DNA from: Caulobacter sp. B11
Lineage (GTDB): Bacteria > Pseudomonadota > Alphaproteobacteria > Caulobacterales > Caulobacteraceae
Length of the DNA stretch: 19,610 nt
Assembly (NCBI RefSeq): GCF_002737765.1
Contig: NZ_PEGG01000001.1
Coordinates: 1-19,610 of the forward strand
Reading direction: 5' to 3'
The translations under genes and the position numbers were made by a program. Of the stretch, positions 1 through 10,394 are shown piece after piece. A model generated the notes under the pieces. That model did not search any database, had not been told where the DNA came from, and saw nothing but the letters and a program-made list of their open reading frames with translations. The stretch's first letter is position 1, and each line of letters opens with the position of its first letter.

Positions 1-29
1 ATCGCCGCCGCCATCATCATCACCCGCAT
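1..29 (-). CDS. start of a leftward gene cut by the window edge (unknown product)
   Basis: On the minus strand an ATG at 29 opens a frame reading MRVMMMAAA and then leaves the window. A GGGAG sequence lies about six bases upstream of this ATG, a good Shine-Dalgarno placement. A second in-frame ATG at 44 would add MREKT. The basic residue followed by hydrophobic Met/Ala residues would suit the start of a signal peptide or membrane anchor, but nine codons are too few to name a product. This gene would lie downstream of ppdK and in the same direction, separated from it by the ppdK terminator. Confidence 0.35.
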
Positions 30-80
30 CGTCTTCTCCCTCATGTCGCCCCGACTGTCGCGGGGATGGCCAAGCTTAGC

Positions 81-109
81 CTGAGCGCGTGACAAAGGTT
101 AACCGTCAA
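81..109 (-). promoter_or_regulatory. candidate promoter for the gene at the left edge
   Basis: Reading leftward, TTGACG (109-104) is followed 17 bases later by GCTCAG (86-81). TTGACG matches the -35 of Caulobacter housekeeping promoters, but the -10 match is poor. The palindrome GGTTAACC (97-104) overlaps the -35 and contains TTAACC, close to a CtrA half-site (TTAACCAT). Predicted transcription would start about 45 bases before the ATG at 29. This is motif matching only. Confidence 0.25.
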
Positions 110-146
110 ATATCCGGTTGGGAGGGCGGACGTCGCCGGACAACGC

Positions 147-179
147 AAAAGGGGCGGCCACCTGTCCGGTGACCGCCCC
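147..179 (-). terminator. rho-independent terminator of ppdK
   Basis: On the minus strand GGGGCGG-T-CACC and GGTG-G-CCGCCCC form an 11-pair stem with one mismatch around a short loop (179-151). It is followed by TTTT (150-147). It lies 26 bases beyond the inferred ppdK stop codon, where a terminator is expected. Confidence 0.75.
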
Positions 180-204
180 TGATTGTCGCCGTGAAGGCCT
201 GGAG

Positions 205-2888
<2,684 letters not shown>

Positions 2889-3235
2889 TTCAAGATCACC
2901 CTGCGATAAGTGAAAACTGGCCGCCCGCGCCTCTGATGGGAACGTTCCGACCTGGGACATGGTCCGTGGACGACCATCCCGCACTGCAAAATCCGGAGCG
3001 TTCACTAGCACTTTGGCGAAGAAGCCGTCCACCGGCGCTTTAGGATCGGCGCGCTTGGGAGCAATCTTGGGAAATATTTCCAATATCCGCGCCGACGGGC
3101 TCGCGTCCCACCGCGGCGCAGCGACGGAATCGCCTTCCGACGCGGATCCCCGTCGAATTGAAACCCCTATCGCCGCGACATTTTGACTACGCATGGTTAA
3201 GCCCCTTTGCGTCATAGTCGCGTCAGTTGCGTCCT
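2889..3235. other. intergenic region between divergent ppdK and the histidine kinase
   Basis: About 350 bases separate the two divergent starts, so promoters for both must lie here. I see no convincing -35/-10 pair on either strand. A TTGACT at 3183-3188 lacks a matching -10 at normal spacing. There is a small inverted repeat, ATGGTC-N7-GACCAT, at 2959-2977 on the ppdK side, a possible operator of unknown factor. The minus-strand reading frame stays open through the region but its translation does not resemble a protein I know. Confidence 0.4.
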
Positions 3236-4822
3236 ATGGAATCGATTTGGCCCATGAGCACCGCCGCGACCCGGCCCGACCCCGCCGCCTCGACAGGCGC
3301 CGATCTCGAGATGAACCTCGCCGGCGATCTGGCCAGCTTCTTCGATGTGTCGCTGGACCTCCTCTGTATTCGTGACATGGCCCTCAACTTCACCCGCGTG
3401 AACCGCACGTGGGAAACGGTGCTCGGTTATTCGGCCGCCGACCTGGAGGGGGCGGCCCTGCTGCCCCTGGTCCATCCCGATGATGTCGCCGCCACCCAGG
3501 GCCACATGGAGAGGATGGTGACCGAGGATCAGGTCCTTGGCTTCATCAACCGCTACCGTCACAAGGACGGCGGCTATCGTCACCTGGAATGGCGGGCCCG
3601 TCGTGTGGGCGACAAGGTCTATGGGGTGGCGCGCGACGTCACCGAGCGCCTGGCGGCCGAGGCCGCGATCAAGGCGGCCCAGGAGGCGGCCGAAACCGCC
3701 AGCCAGGCCAAGAGCGACTTCCTGGCCAATATCAGTCACGAAATCCGCACCCCGCTGAACGGCGTCATCGGCCTGACCGCCGCCCTTCGGCAGACCGAGC
3801 TGACCCCGGCTCAGCATGAGATCGTCCGGATGATCGAAAGTTCCGGCGTGACACTGGAACGCCTGGTCTCCGACATCCTGGACGTTTCCCGAATCGAGGC
3901 CGGGCAGGTCGAGCTGGAGGCCCTGGTCTTCAATCTTCGCCACGAGATCGATGGTCTACTCGAGACGCACCGACTGCGCGCGGAGGCCAAGGGCCTGGAC
4001 TTCAGGGTCGAGCACGTCGCCGACGACGCGGCCTTCGTCGGCGACATCACCCGGATCAAGCAGGTGCTGGGCAACCTGTTGTCCAACGCGGTGAAGTTCA
4101 CCGAGCAGGGCGAGGTCAGGGTCCGGGTCGCCGTCCACCACGGCGGCGCGACACCTCGCCTGGACCTGTGCGTCGAGGACACCGGCGTCGGCTTCGACGC
4201 CCCGTTCGCCGCCGGCCTGTTCCAGCGCTTCAGCCAGGCCGACACCACCATCACCCGACGGTTCGGCGGCTCGGGCCTGGGCCTGTCGATCTGCAAGGCC
4301 CTGGTCGAGATGATGGGCGGCGAGATCACCGCCTGGTCACGACCCAACCATGGCAGCCGCTTCACCGCCTCCCTGCCTCTGACAGCCGCGCCGACGGTCT
4401 CGGACACGGCGATCTCGACGCCCGACCTCCACACCGACCAGCCTCTGCGGGTGCTGCTGGCCGAAGACCATCCCGTCAACCAGCGCGTGGTGCAGCTGCT
4501 GCTCAGCCCCTATGGCGCCGAGGTCACCGTCGTCGAGGACGGCGTCCAGGCGTTGGAGGCCTTCCAGAGCGCGCGCTTCGACCTTGTGCTGATGGATATG
4601 CAGATGCCCCACATGGACGGGCTAGCGGCCACTCAAGCCCTGCGGGCCTATGAAGCCGCCACCGGCGCGCCCCGCACCCCGATCGCCATGCTCAGCGCCA
4701 ACGCCATGGACCAGCACCGCCAGGACGCCCTCGAGGCCGGCGCCGACGTCCACATCGCCAAGCCGATCAACGCCGAGCGCCTGATCGGCGGGATCCAGGC
4801 GGCGCTGGAGGCGAAGGGGTAG
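3236..4822 (+). CDS. PAS-domain hybrid sensor histidine kinase with receiver domain
   Basis: This is a soluble hybrid kinase: it should autophosphorylate on His and pass the phosphate to its own receiver Asp. Numbered from ATG 3236 (about 528 residues), a PAS domain spans roughly 33-138 (FFDVSLDLLCIRD to VARDVTERL). A short Ala-rich coiled linker follows. The HisKA H-box is FLANISHEIRTPLNGV with His near 168. The HATPase domain has the N-box (IKQVLGNLLSNAVKF), the G1 box (VEDTGVGF) and the G2 box (GGSGLGLSICKAL). The receiver runs from about 404 (RVLLAEDHPVNQRVV) with phospho-acceptor Asp near 454 in LVLMDMQMPHMDG and the conserved Lys in AKP. No transmembrane segment is visible. Start is uncertain: ATG 3236, ATG 3254 (MSTAATRPD) or an upstream TTG at 3227, none with a strong ribosome site. 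No cognate regulator is adjacent, so it looks orphan; the stimulus is unknown. Confidence 0.93.
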   Translation: MESIWPMSTAATRPDPAASTGADLEMNLAGDLASFFDVSLDLLCIRDMALNFTRVNRTWETVLGYSAADLEGAALLPLVHPDDVAATQGHMERMVTEDQVLGFINRYRHKDGGYRHLEWRARRVGDKVYGVARDVTERLAAEAAIKAAQEAAETASQAKSDFLANISHEIRTPLNGVIGLTAALRQTELTPAQHEIVRMIESSGVTLERLVSDILDVSRIEAGQVELEALVFNLRHEIDGLLETHRLRAEAKGLDFRVEHVADDAAFVGDITRIKQVLGNLLSNAVKFTEQGEVRVRVAVHHGGATPRLDLCVEDTGVGFDAPFAAGLFQRFSQADTTITRRFGGSGLGLSICKALVEMMGGEITAWSRPNHGSRFTASLPLTAAPTVSDTAISTPDLHTDQPLRVLLAEDHPVNQRVVQLLLSPYGAEVTVVEDGVQALEAFQSARFDLVLMDMQMPHMDGLAATQALRAYEAATGAPRTPIAMLSANAMDQHRQDALEAGADVHIAKPINAERLIGGIQAALEAKG

Positions 4823-4824
4823 AA

Positions 4825-4845
4825 AATACCCTCCATGCGGGTATT
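4825..4845 (+). terminator. possible terminator hairpin after the histidine kinase
   Basis: AATACCC and GGGTATT form a perfect seven-pair stem around a seven-base loop directly after the kinase stop codon. The following GTTGTC is only weakly T-rich, so termination efficiency is doubtful. Confidence 0.4.
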
Positions 4846-4853
4846 GTTGTCAG

Positions 4854-5179
4854 ATGGTCCCGAGAGATGCATCAATTGCCGTCTATATGATGACCAACCG
4901 CCCCTATGGCGCGCTCTACATCGGCGTGAGCAGCCGGTTCGAACTCGGCTCGTTGAACACCGTGAAGGCTATTACAAGGGTTTCACCAAACGTTACGGGC
5001 TAACCCGTTTAGTTTGGTACGAAACCCACGAAGTCATGACCGTCGCGATCCAACGCGAAATAACGATGAAATAATGGCCGAGGCAGTGGAAGATCAATCT
5101 GCTTGAGCGCGATAATCCCCATTGGGACGATCTTTACGACGACCTGATCAACTGGACCCCGGTGCCACGCCAGTTTTAA
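4854..5179 (+). pseudogene. degenerate GIY-YIG nuclease family gene (UPF0213/COG2827 type)
   Basis: Three pieces of one small GIY-YIG protein can be stitched together. From ATG 4854, MVPRDASIAVYMMTNRPYG and ALYIGVSS give the conserved TN-P-G-LYIG core. After a one-base loss near 4935-4936, the next frame continues VRTRLVEHREGYYKGFTKR, YGLTRLVWYETHE and AIQREITMK, which includes the conserved Glu. An in-frame TAA at 5072-5074 then replaces what is normally Lys. Beyond it the frame resumes WPRQWKINLLERDNPHWDD and ends at 5179. Repaired length is about 108 residues, normal for this family. With both a frameshift and a nonsense codon, and GC visibly lower than its neighbours, it looks like a decayed and probably acquired gene. 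The family identity comes from the motifs; the cellular role of intact relatives is poorly known. Confidence 0.85.
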
Positions 5180-5181
5180 GT

Positions 5182-5296
5182 CCGTCATCCCGGGACTTGT
5201 TCCCGGGACCCATGGCTCAACTGTGCCGCTTTAAGCCGCCTTCTTCCGCACCTGCGGCGGCACGATGGGTCCCGGGGACAAGCCCCGGGATGACGG
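5182..5296. repeat. large nested palindrome (extragenic repeat-like) between convergent genes
   Basis: Two 32-base arms, 5182-5213 and 5265-5296, are inverted copies of each other and differ at two positions. Each arm is itself a palindrome: CCCGGGA-CTTGT-TCCCGGG on the left and CCCGGGG-ACAAG-CCCCGGG on the right. The 51-base centre holds a further short pair, GTGCCGC and GCGGCAC, so the whole unit can fold as a cruciform or branched hairpin. It lies between the end of the GIY-YIG relic and the end of glyS. It may terminate both. TCATCCCGGG-type palindromes recur between genes in many alphaproteobacterial genomes, so I expect further copies elsewhere. Confidence 0.8.
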
Positions 5297-5332
5297 AGTT
5301 TGGCTACGGGCAAGGATACGGGAATTAAGCCC

Positions 5333-7411
5333 CTACCCCGCCACCAGACCGAAATCGGCCACGCGGCCCATCGCATCCCGCACAGCGGCCAGGGTCTTCA
5401 ACCGATTGTCGCGTTCGGCCGGGACCTCGGAATTGACAAACACCCCGTCGAGGAAGGCGTCGACCGGGCCGCGCAGCCCGGCCAGTTCCTGCATGGCGGC
5501 GGTGAAGTCCTCGGCCGCCAGGGCCGCGTCCAGGGCCGGCTCGACCATGCGCAGGGCGTCGCTGAGGGCCACTTCCGGGGCCGAGGCGTCGTCGAGCAGG
5601 CCGCGCGGTCCCTCGGCCTTCCAGCCCTTCTTCTCCTCGGCCTTGAGGATGTTGGAGGCGCGCTTGTAACCGGCCATCAGGGTCTTGCCGTCGTCGGTCT
5701 TCAGGAAGCCGTCCAGCGCCTCGACCCGGGCGACCAGATCGTCGAGGAAGAACGCAGTGGTATCGATCGTTGCAAAAGCTGCCGAGATTACGTCGTGCTT
5801 GTTGCCTTCATCGCGCAAGAGCACCGACAACCGATCCTCGAGGAACACCATGAGCGCGTTGATCTTGCCTGAGACGGCTAGATAGTCCGAACCCAGCAGC
5901 AGCTTTGCATGCTCGACTGCCAAGAAGCGAATGTTGACCTTCTTCTTGGCCTCAAGAATCGTCCGGATCACCCCCAACGCCGCCCGCCGCAGCGCGAAGG
6001 GATCCTTCGACCCTGTCGGCTTCTCGTCGATAGCGAAGAACCCGACCAGCGTATCCAGCTTGTCGGCCAGGGCCACGGCCACCGTGACCGGCGCGGTCGG
6101 AACCGCGTCGCCGGGGCCCTGCGGACGATAGTGGTCGCGGATGGCGTCGGCGATCTCGGGGTCCATGCCGGCGGCGCGGGCATAGTAGCCGCCCATGATC
6201 CCCTGCAGTTCGGGGAACTCGCCGACCATTTCCGAGGTCAGGTCGGCCTTGGCCAGGCGCGCGGCCTCCTTGGCCTTGCCCACATCGGCGCCGACCAGGG
6301 GCGCGATCTCGCCGGCCAGGGCGACGATGCGCTCGACACGCTGCGCCATGGTGCCCAGCTTGGCGTGGAAGGTCACGCCGTCCAGCTTGGCCAGCCAGGC
6401 CTCGAACCCGACCTTGACGTCCTCGTCCCAGAAGAACCGGGCGTCGGACAGGCGCGAGCTCAGCACCTTGGCGTTGCCCTCGGCGATCACCTTGCCGCCG
6501 TCGGCCGCCTGGATGTTGGCGATGGTGATGAAGTGCGGGGCCAGGCCGCCGGTGGCCGGATCGCGGACAGCGAAATACTTCTGGTGGGTGCGCATCGAGG
6601 TGCGGATCACCTCGGCCGGCAGGTCGAGGAAGGCCGGGTCCATGTCGCCCAGCACCGGGCTCGGCCATTCGGCCAGGCCGGCGACCTCGTCGAGCAGGCC
6701 CTGATCCTCGACCAGTTCCAGATTGCGCGCGAAGCACAGGGTCTTGCAGCCCTCGAGGATGCGCGCCTTGCGCTCCTCGACGTCGAGCACGACGAAGTGG
6801 TCCGCCAGGCCCTTGGCATAGTCGTCGAAGTCGCGGGCCTTGAAGGCCTGGCCGCCCCAGCCGGGCCCGGCGCGCATGAAGCGATGGCCTTCTGAGCTGT
6901 CGCCGCTGACGACGCCGTCAATGCTGAACGGCACGATCTCGCGGTCAAAGACGCAGAGGATCGACTTCAACGGCCGCACCCAGCGCAGCTTGCCGCTGCC
7001 CCAGGTCATCGACTTGGGCCAGGGGAAGCCGCGGACGATGGCCTCGACCATCTCGGCGATGATCTCGGGCGTGGCGCGGCCGGTCTTCTCGATGAAGGCC
7101 ATCCAGACGCGGTCGCGCTCGACCAGCTGGTCCTGGGTCAGGCCCGCCTTGCGCAGGAAGCCTTCCATCGCTTGCGGCGGGGCGCCGACGCGCGGGCCCT
7201 TCAACTCTTCCTTGCGGTCGGCCTGGGCGATCGGAAGCCCCTCGACCACCAGGGTCAGGCGGCGCGGGCCGGCGAAGGTCTTCAGCGCCTCGGGCAGGAA
7301 GCCGGCGGCGGCCAGATGCTCGCGCGCCATCCGCTCCAGGTCGCGCGCGGCGCCGGCCTGCATGCGGGCGGGGATTTCTTCGGAGAACAGTTCGAGAAGG
7401 AGTTGGGGCAT
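5333..7411 (-). CDS. glyS: glycine--tRNA ligase beta subunit
   Basis: GlyS is the large subunit of the bacterial alpha2-beta2 glycyl-tRNA synthetase. It binds tRNA-Gly and helps the catalytic alpha subunit charge it. The product is about 692 residues, close to the E. coli protein (689). The N-terminus LLLELFSEEIPARMQ is the family signature, MRTHQKYF lies mid-protein, and DPFALRRAALGVIRTIL precedes the C-terminal anticodon-binding region. It ends with FLDGVFVNSEVPAERDNRL. The start was set at ATG 7411, which gives the signature N-terminus; the frame is open further upstream but there it overlaps glyQ. It begins five bases after the glyQ stop codon, so the two are co-transcribed and probably translationally coupled. 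A patch at about 5750-5960 has clearly lower GC (about 53%) and less biased codons than the rest of the gene. Confidence 0.97.
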   Translation of the reverse strand: MPQLLLELFSEEIPARMQAGAARDLERMAREHLAAAGFLPEALKTFAGPRRLTLVVEGLPIAQADRKEELKGPRVGAPPQAMEGFLRKAGLTQDQLVERDRVWMAFIEKTGRATPEIIAEMVEAIVRGFPWPKSMTWGSGKLRWVRPLKSILCVFDREIVPFSIDGVVSGDSSEGHRFMRAGPGWGGQAFKARDFDDYAKGLADHFVVLDVEERKARILEGCKTLCFARNLELVEDQGLLDEVAGLAEWPSPVLGDMDPAFLDLPAEVIRTSMRTHQKYFAVRDPATGGLAPHFITIANIQAADGGKVIAEGNAKVLSSRLSDARFFWDEDVKVGFEAWLAKLDGVTFHAKLGTMAQRVERIVALAGEIAPLVGADVGKAKEAARLAKADLTSEMVGEFPELQGIMGGYYARAAGMDPEIADAIRDHYRPQGPGDAVPTAPVTVAVALADKLDTLVGFFAIDEKPTGSKDPFALRRAALGVIRTILEAKKKVNIRFLAVEHAKLLLGSDYLAVSGKINALMVFLEDRLSVLLRDEGNKHDVISAAFATIDTTAFFLDDLVARVEALDGFLKTDDGKTLMAGYKRASNILKAEEKKGWKAEGPRGLLDDASAPEVALSDALRMVEPALDAALAAEDFTAAMQELAGLRGPVDAFLDGVFVNSEVPAERDNRLKTLAAVRDAMGRVADFGLVAG

Positions 7412-7416
7412 CGACT

Positions 7417-8316
7417 CTACGCGGCTTCCTGCTGCTTCACCCACTCGGAGGCGCACATCTTACAAAGGTCGCGGATCCGGCCGATGTAGCTGGCGCGCTC
7501 GGCGACGGCGATCGCGCCGCGGGCGTTCATCAGGTTGAACAGGTGGCTGGCCTTGAGGACCATGTCATAGGCCGGCAGGACCAGGGACTTGCCCTGATAG
7601 TCGCGGGCCAGCATCAGCGGAACCTGACGTTCCATGTCCTCGAATTGGCCCTTGAGCACGGCCACGTCATAGCCGTGGAAATTGGCCTGCGACTGCTGGC
7701 GCTCGTTCTCGAGGAACACGTCGCCATAGGTCGTGGCGCCGAGCGGCGAGTCAGGATCATTGAACGGCAGGTCATAGACGTTGTCGACGTTGAATACGTA
7801 CATGGCCAGGCGCTCGAGGCCATAGGTCAGTTCGCCGGCCACCGGCGAGACGTCCAGGCCGCCGACCTGCTGGAAATAGGTGTACTGGCTGACTTCCATG
7901 CCGTCGCACCAGACCTCCCAGCCCAGGCCCCAGGCCCCGACCGTGGGGTTTTCCCAGTCGTCCTCGACGAAGCGGATGTCGTGGGTGCGCAGGTCCAGGC
8001 CGATGGCCTCCAGCGAGCCCAGATACAGGTCCTGCATGTCGGCCGGGTTGGGCTTCAGGATCACCTGGTACTGGTAATAGTGCTGCAGGCGGTTGGGGTT
8101 CTCGCCATAGCGGCCGTCGCCCGGACGGCGCGAGGGCTGCACATAGGCCGCGTTCCACGGCTTGGGGCCGAGGGCGCGCAGCACCGTGGCCGGGTGCAGG
8201 GTCCCTGCCCCCACCTCGACGTCATGCGGCTGCAGGATGATGCAGCCCTTGCTGCTCCAGTACTCATGGAGCGTCAGGATCAGGCTCTGGAAAGACTTGG
8301 GTTTAGGGCGCGACAT
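7417..8316 (-). CDS. glyQ: glycine--tRNA ligase alpha subunit
   Basis: GlyQ is the catalytic class II subunit that activates glycine with ATP and, with GlyS, charges tRNA-Gly. The 299-residue product is full length (E. coli 303). Signature stretches include [38 protein letters not shown] and [19 protein letters not shown]. Further ones are [36 protein letters not shown] and [13 protein letters not shown]. It is first in the glyQ-glyS pair. The start at ATG 8316 gives the expected N-terminus; no strong Shine-Dalgarno is visible. A rho-independent terminator ends only 18 bases before the start codon, leaving little room for a separate promoter. glyQS transcription must therefore read through that hairpin or start at a promoter overlapping it. 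Confidence 0.98.
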   Translation of the reverse strand: MSRPKPKSFQSLILTLHEYWSSKGCIILQPHDVEVGAGTLHPATVLRALGPKPWNAAYVQPSRRPGDGRYGENPNRLQHYYQYQVILKPNPADMQDLYLGSLEAIGLDLRTHDIRFVEDDWENPTVGAWGLGWEVWCDGMEVSQYTYFQQVGGLDVSPVAGELTYGLERLAMYVFNVDNVYDLPFNDPDSPLGATTYGDVFLENERQQSQANFHGYDVAVLKGQFEDMERQVPLMLARDYQGKSLVLPAYDMVLKASHLFNLMNARGAIAVAERASYIGRIRDLCKMCASEWVKQQEAA

Positions 8317-8334
8317 GGGTCCAGACGGGGCCAG

Positions 8335-8366
8335 AAAAAAGTCGGCGGACCATAGGGCCCGCCGAC
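8335..8366 (-). terminator. strong rho-independent terminator between the fasciclin gene and glyQ
   Basis: On the minus strand GTCGGCGG (8366-8359) and CCGCCGAC (8348-8341) form a perfect eight-pair GC-rich stem around a ten-base loop, followed directly by TTTTTT (8340-8335). It ends transcription of the fasciclin-domain gene, whose stop codon lies 30 bases upstream. Because it is also just 18 bases before the glyQ start, it could act as an attenuator for glyQS. Confidence 0.85.
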
Positions 8367-8396
8367 CTGTGCTTCAAGCCGCGTTCGGGTAAGGGC

Positions 8397-9272
8397 CTAG
8401 TTGCCCTTGGCCGCCGAGCGCTTGCCGGCGTTCGACACCGGCTTGCCGTACTTGGCGCGGTTCTCCGGGGTATCGGCCACCGGCGCGTTGGAGGTGACAT
8501 TGGGGTCGCCGGCCTTGAGGCCCGCCTGGGCGTCAGACGACATCGAGGACACCGGCGTCGCGGCCGTGGTGTCCACCGCCGCCGTCGAGGCCGAAGGCGT
8601 GGTCGTGGCCCCGTCCATCATCGCCGCGCCCATCGGCGCGGAGTCCGTCGCCCCCGGCACGGCCGTGGCGGCGGCGGTCGTGGTGTTCGCCGAGACATCG
8701 GCGCTGGTCGCCGTGTCGATGGCCGCGGCGGCCTGGGCCATGGCCCCCGGCATCAGCACCTTGTCGACCAGGTGCAGCACGCCGTTGGTGGCCATGACAT
8801 CGGCCTGGGTGATCCGGGCGCCGTCGACCATGGCCGTGGCGCCGCTGCCGTCCAGCACGACGCTGTCGCCCTCGACGGTCTTCACCGGACCCTTGCTGCC
8901 GATGATCTTGCTGCTGTCCACCCGGGCGTTGATCACGTGATAGGTCAGCACCTTCTGCAGGGCGGTCGGATCCTTCATCAGCCGATCCAGCTCACCGGCC
9001 GGCAGGGCGGCGAAGGCCGCGTCGGTCGGGGCGAAAACCGTGAGATTGGGATTGGTCTTCAGCACGCTGGTCAGGTTGGCCGCATCGATCGCCTTGACGA
9101 AGGTGGTCAGCTGACCAGACGCCTTGGCGGTCTCGATAAGATCACCCTTAGCTGCGACGGGCGCGACGGCGGCGGGCGAGGTCGAGGCGGCGGGCGCGGC
9201 CGATTGGGCCATCGCGGCGCCGGACATCAGGGCCAGGGCGGCCGCGGCCGTCAGAAATCGCGTCATGTACAT
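8397..9272 (-). CDS. secreted fasciclin (FAS1) domain protein
   Basis: FAS1 domains are extracellular or periplasmic modules often linked to adhesion; the exact role in bacteria is usually unknown. The 291-residue product starts with a signal peptide (MYMTRFLTAAAALALMSGAAMA, cleavage probably near residue 22). One FAS1 domain follows at about 43-175, with NLTVFAPTDAAFAALP, LTYHVI and the final NGVLHLVDKVLMP. The second half is low-complexity Ala/Thr/Ser sequence. It closes with a distinct basic tail containing DPNVTSNAPVADTPENRAKYG. The start at 9272 has AAGGA seven bases upstream; the in-frame ATG at 9266 is less well placed. The gene stands alone, with its own terminator. The FAS1 assignment is firm; surface or periplasmic location is inferred from the signal peptide. 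Confidence 0.93.
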   Translation of the reverse strand: MYMTRFLTAAAALALMSGAAMAQSAAPAASTSPAAVAPVAAKGDLIETAKASGQLTTFVKAIDAANLTSVLKTNPNLTVFAPTDAAFAALPAGELDRLMKDPTALQKVLTYHVINARVDSSKIIGSKGPVKTVEGDSVVLDGSGATAMVDGARITQADVMATNGVLHLVDKVLMPGAMAQAAAAIDTATSADVSANTTTAAATAVPGATDSAPMGAAMMDGATTTPSASTAAVDTTAATPVSSMSSDAQAGLKAGDPNVTSNAPVADTPENRAKYGKPVSNAGKRSAAKGN

Positions 9273-9333
9273 GGCTTGATCCTTTTGAAATCCAGGCCAC
9301 GATTACGCTTGGGACCGCGATCAGTTGCTCCAG

Positions 9334-9379
9334 ATCACGGGTTCGTGATTTTCGAGATTTCTGCTTCGAGAAGAAAATC
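9334..9379. repeat. two adjacent inverted repeats upstream of the fasciclin gene
   Basis: ATCACG-GGTT-CGTGAT (9334-9349) is a perfect six-base dyad. It runs into a second pair, GATTTTC (9347-9353) and GAAAATC (9373-9379). They lie 60-110 bases upstream of the fasciclin start codon and at the 3' end of the DUF486 relic. They could be an operator for the fasciclin gene or what is left of a terminator of the relic. The sequence does not decide between these. Confidence 0.35.
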
Positions 9380-9700
9380 CGCCCCGTCCTCGCCACAATC
9401 ATCACAAATTCGAGCAGGGCATAATACTTCATCGCCTCGCCAAGATAGAAGTGGAATACCAATGAGAAGGGGATGTGCGTAATCGCATCATGGCCGGACT
9501 TGAGCTGTGCTGTGGAATAGCTGCCCGCGCCGGCCCGGTCGGCGGTCACGGCGAACATGTATTCTGGAAGTTCGATAAACCCGCTGGCCAGAACAACCAG
9601 AGGCAGGTCCCCGGTGCGGTGCTTGAGATGGCCGCACCAGGCGAGCGCATGAAGACGGTCGAGGCGGTCAGCCGCTCCCAGAGCGCGAGTTTGGGCCTGA
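9370..9700 (-). pseudogene. relic of a DUF486 / DMT-superfamily small membrane protein gene
   Basis: Two overlapping minus-strand frames reconstruct most of a DUF486 protein, a small membrane protein of the drug/metabolite transporter superfamily (usually about 110-115 residues). The first frame gives LTASTVFM, ending at 9648. After one missing base the second continues LAWCGHLKHRTGDLP, LVVLASGFIELPEYMFAV, AGSYSTAQLKSGHDAITHI and FSLVFHFYLGEAMKYYALLE. This follows the family order FMTFAWYGHLK, FFEY, YSAAQLK-QE-ITL and YL-E. Conserved positions are eroded: QEVITLVVF-like sequence has become HDAITHIPF, and the normal C-terminal stop is lost, the frame running on past 9370. The N-terminus cannot be placed. 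It is transcriptionally upstream of the fasciclin gene. I recognised the family from motif order, not from a search. Confidence 0.75.
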
Positions 9701-10365
<665 letters not shown>

Positions 10366-10394
10366 TCATCATCGGGGAAAAGGGGATACCAACG

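Noticed and set aside
2889..3215. In-frame N-terminal extension of ppdK of about 109 codons
   Set aside because: It has no resemblance to PPDK, would make the enzyme much longer than the family, and crosses the divergent promoter region. Open frames are common by chance at this GC content.
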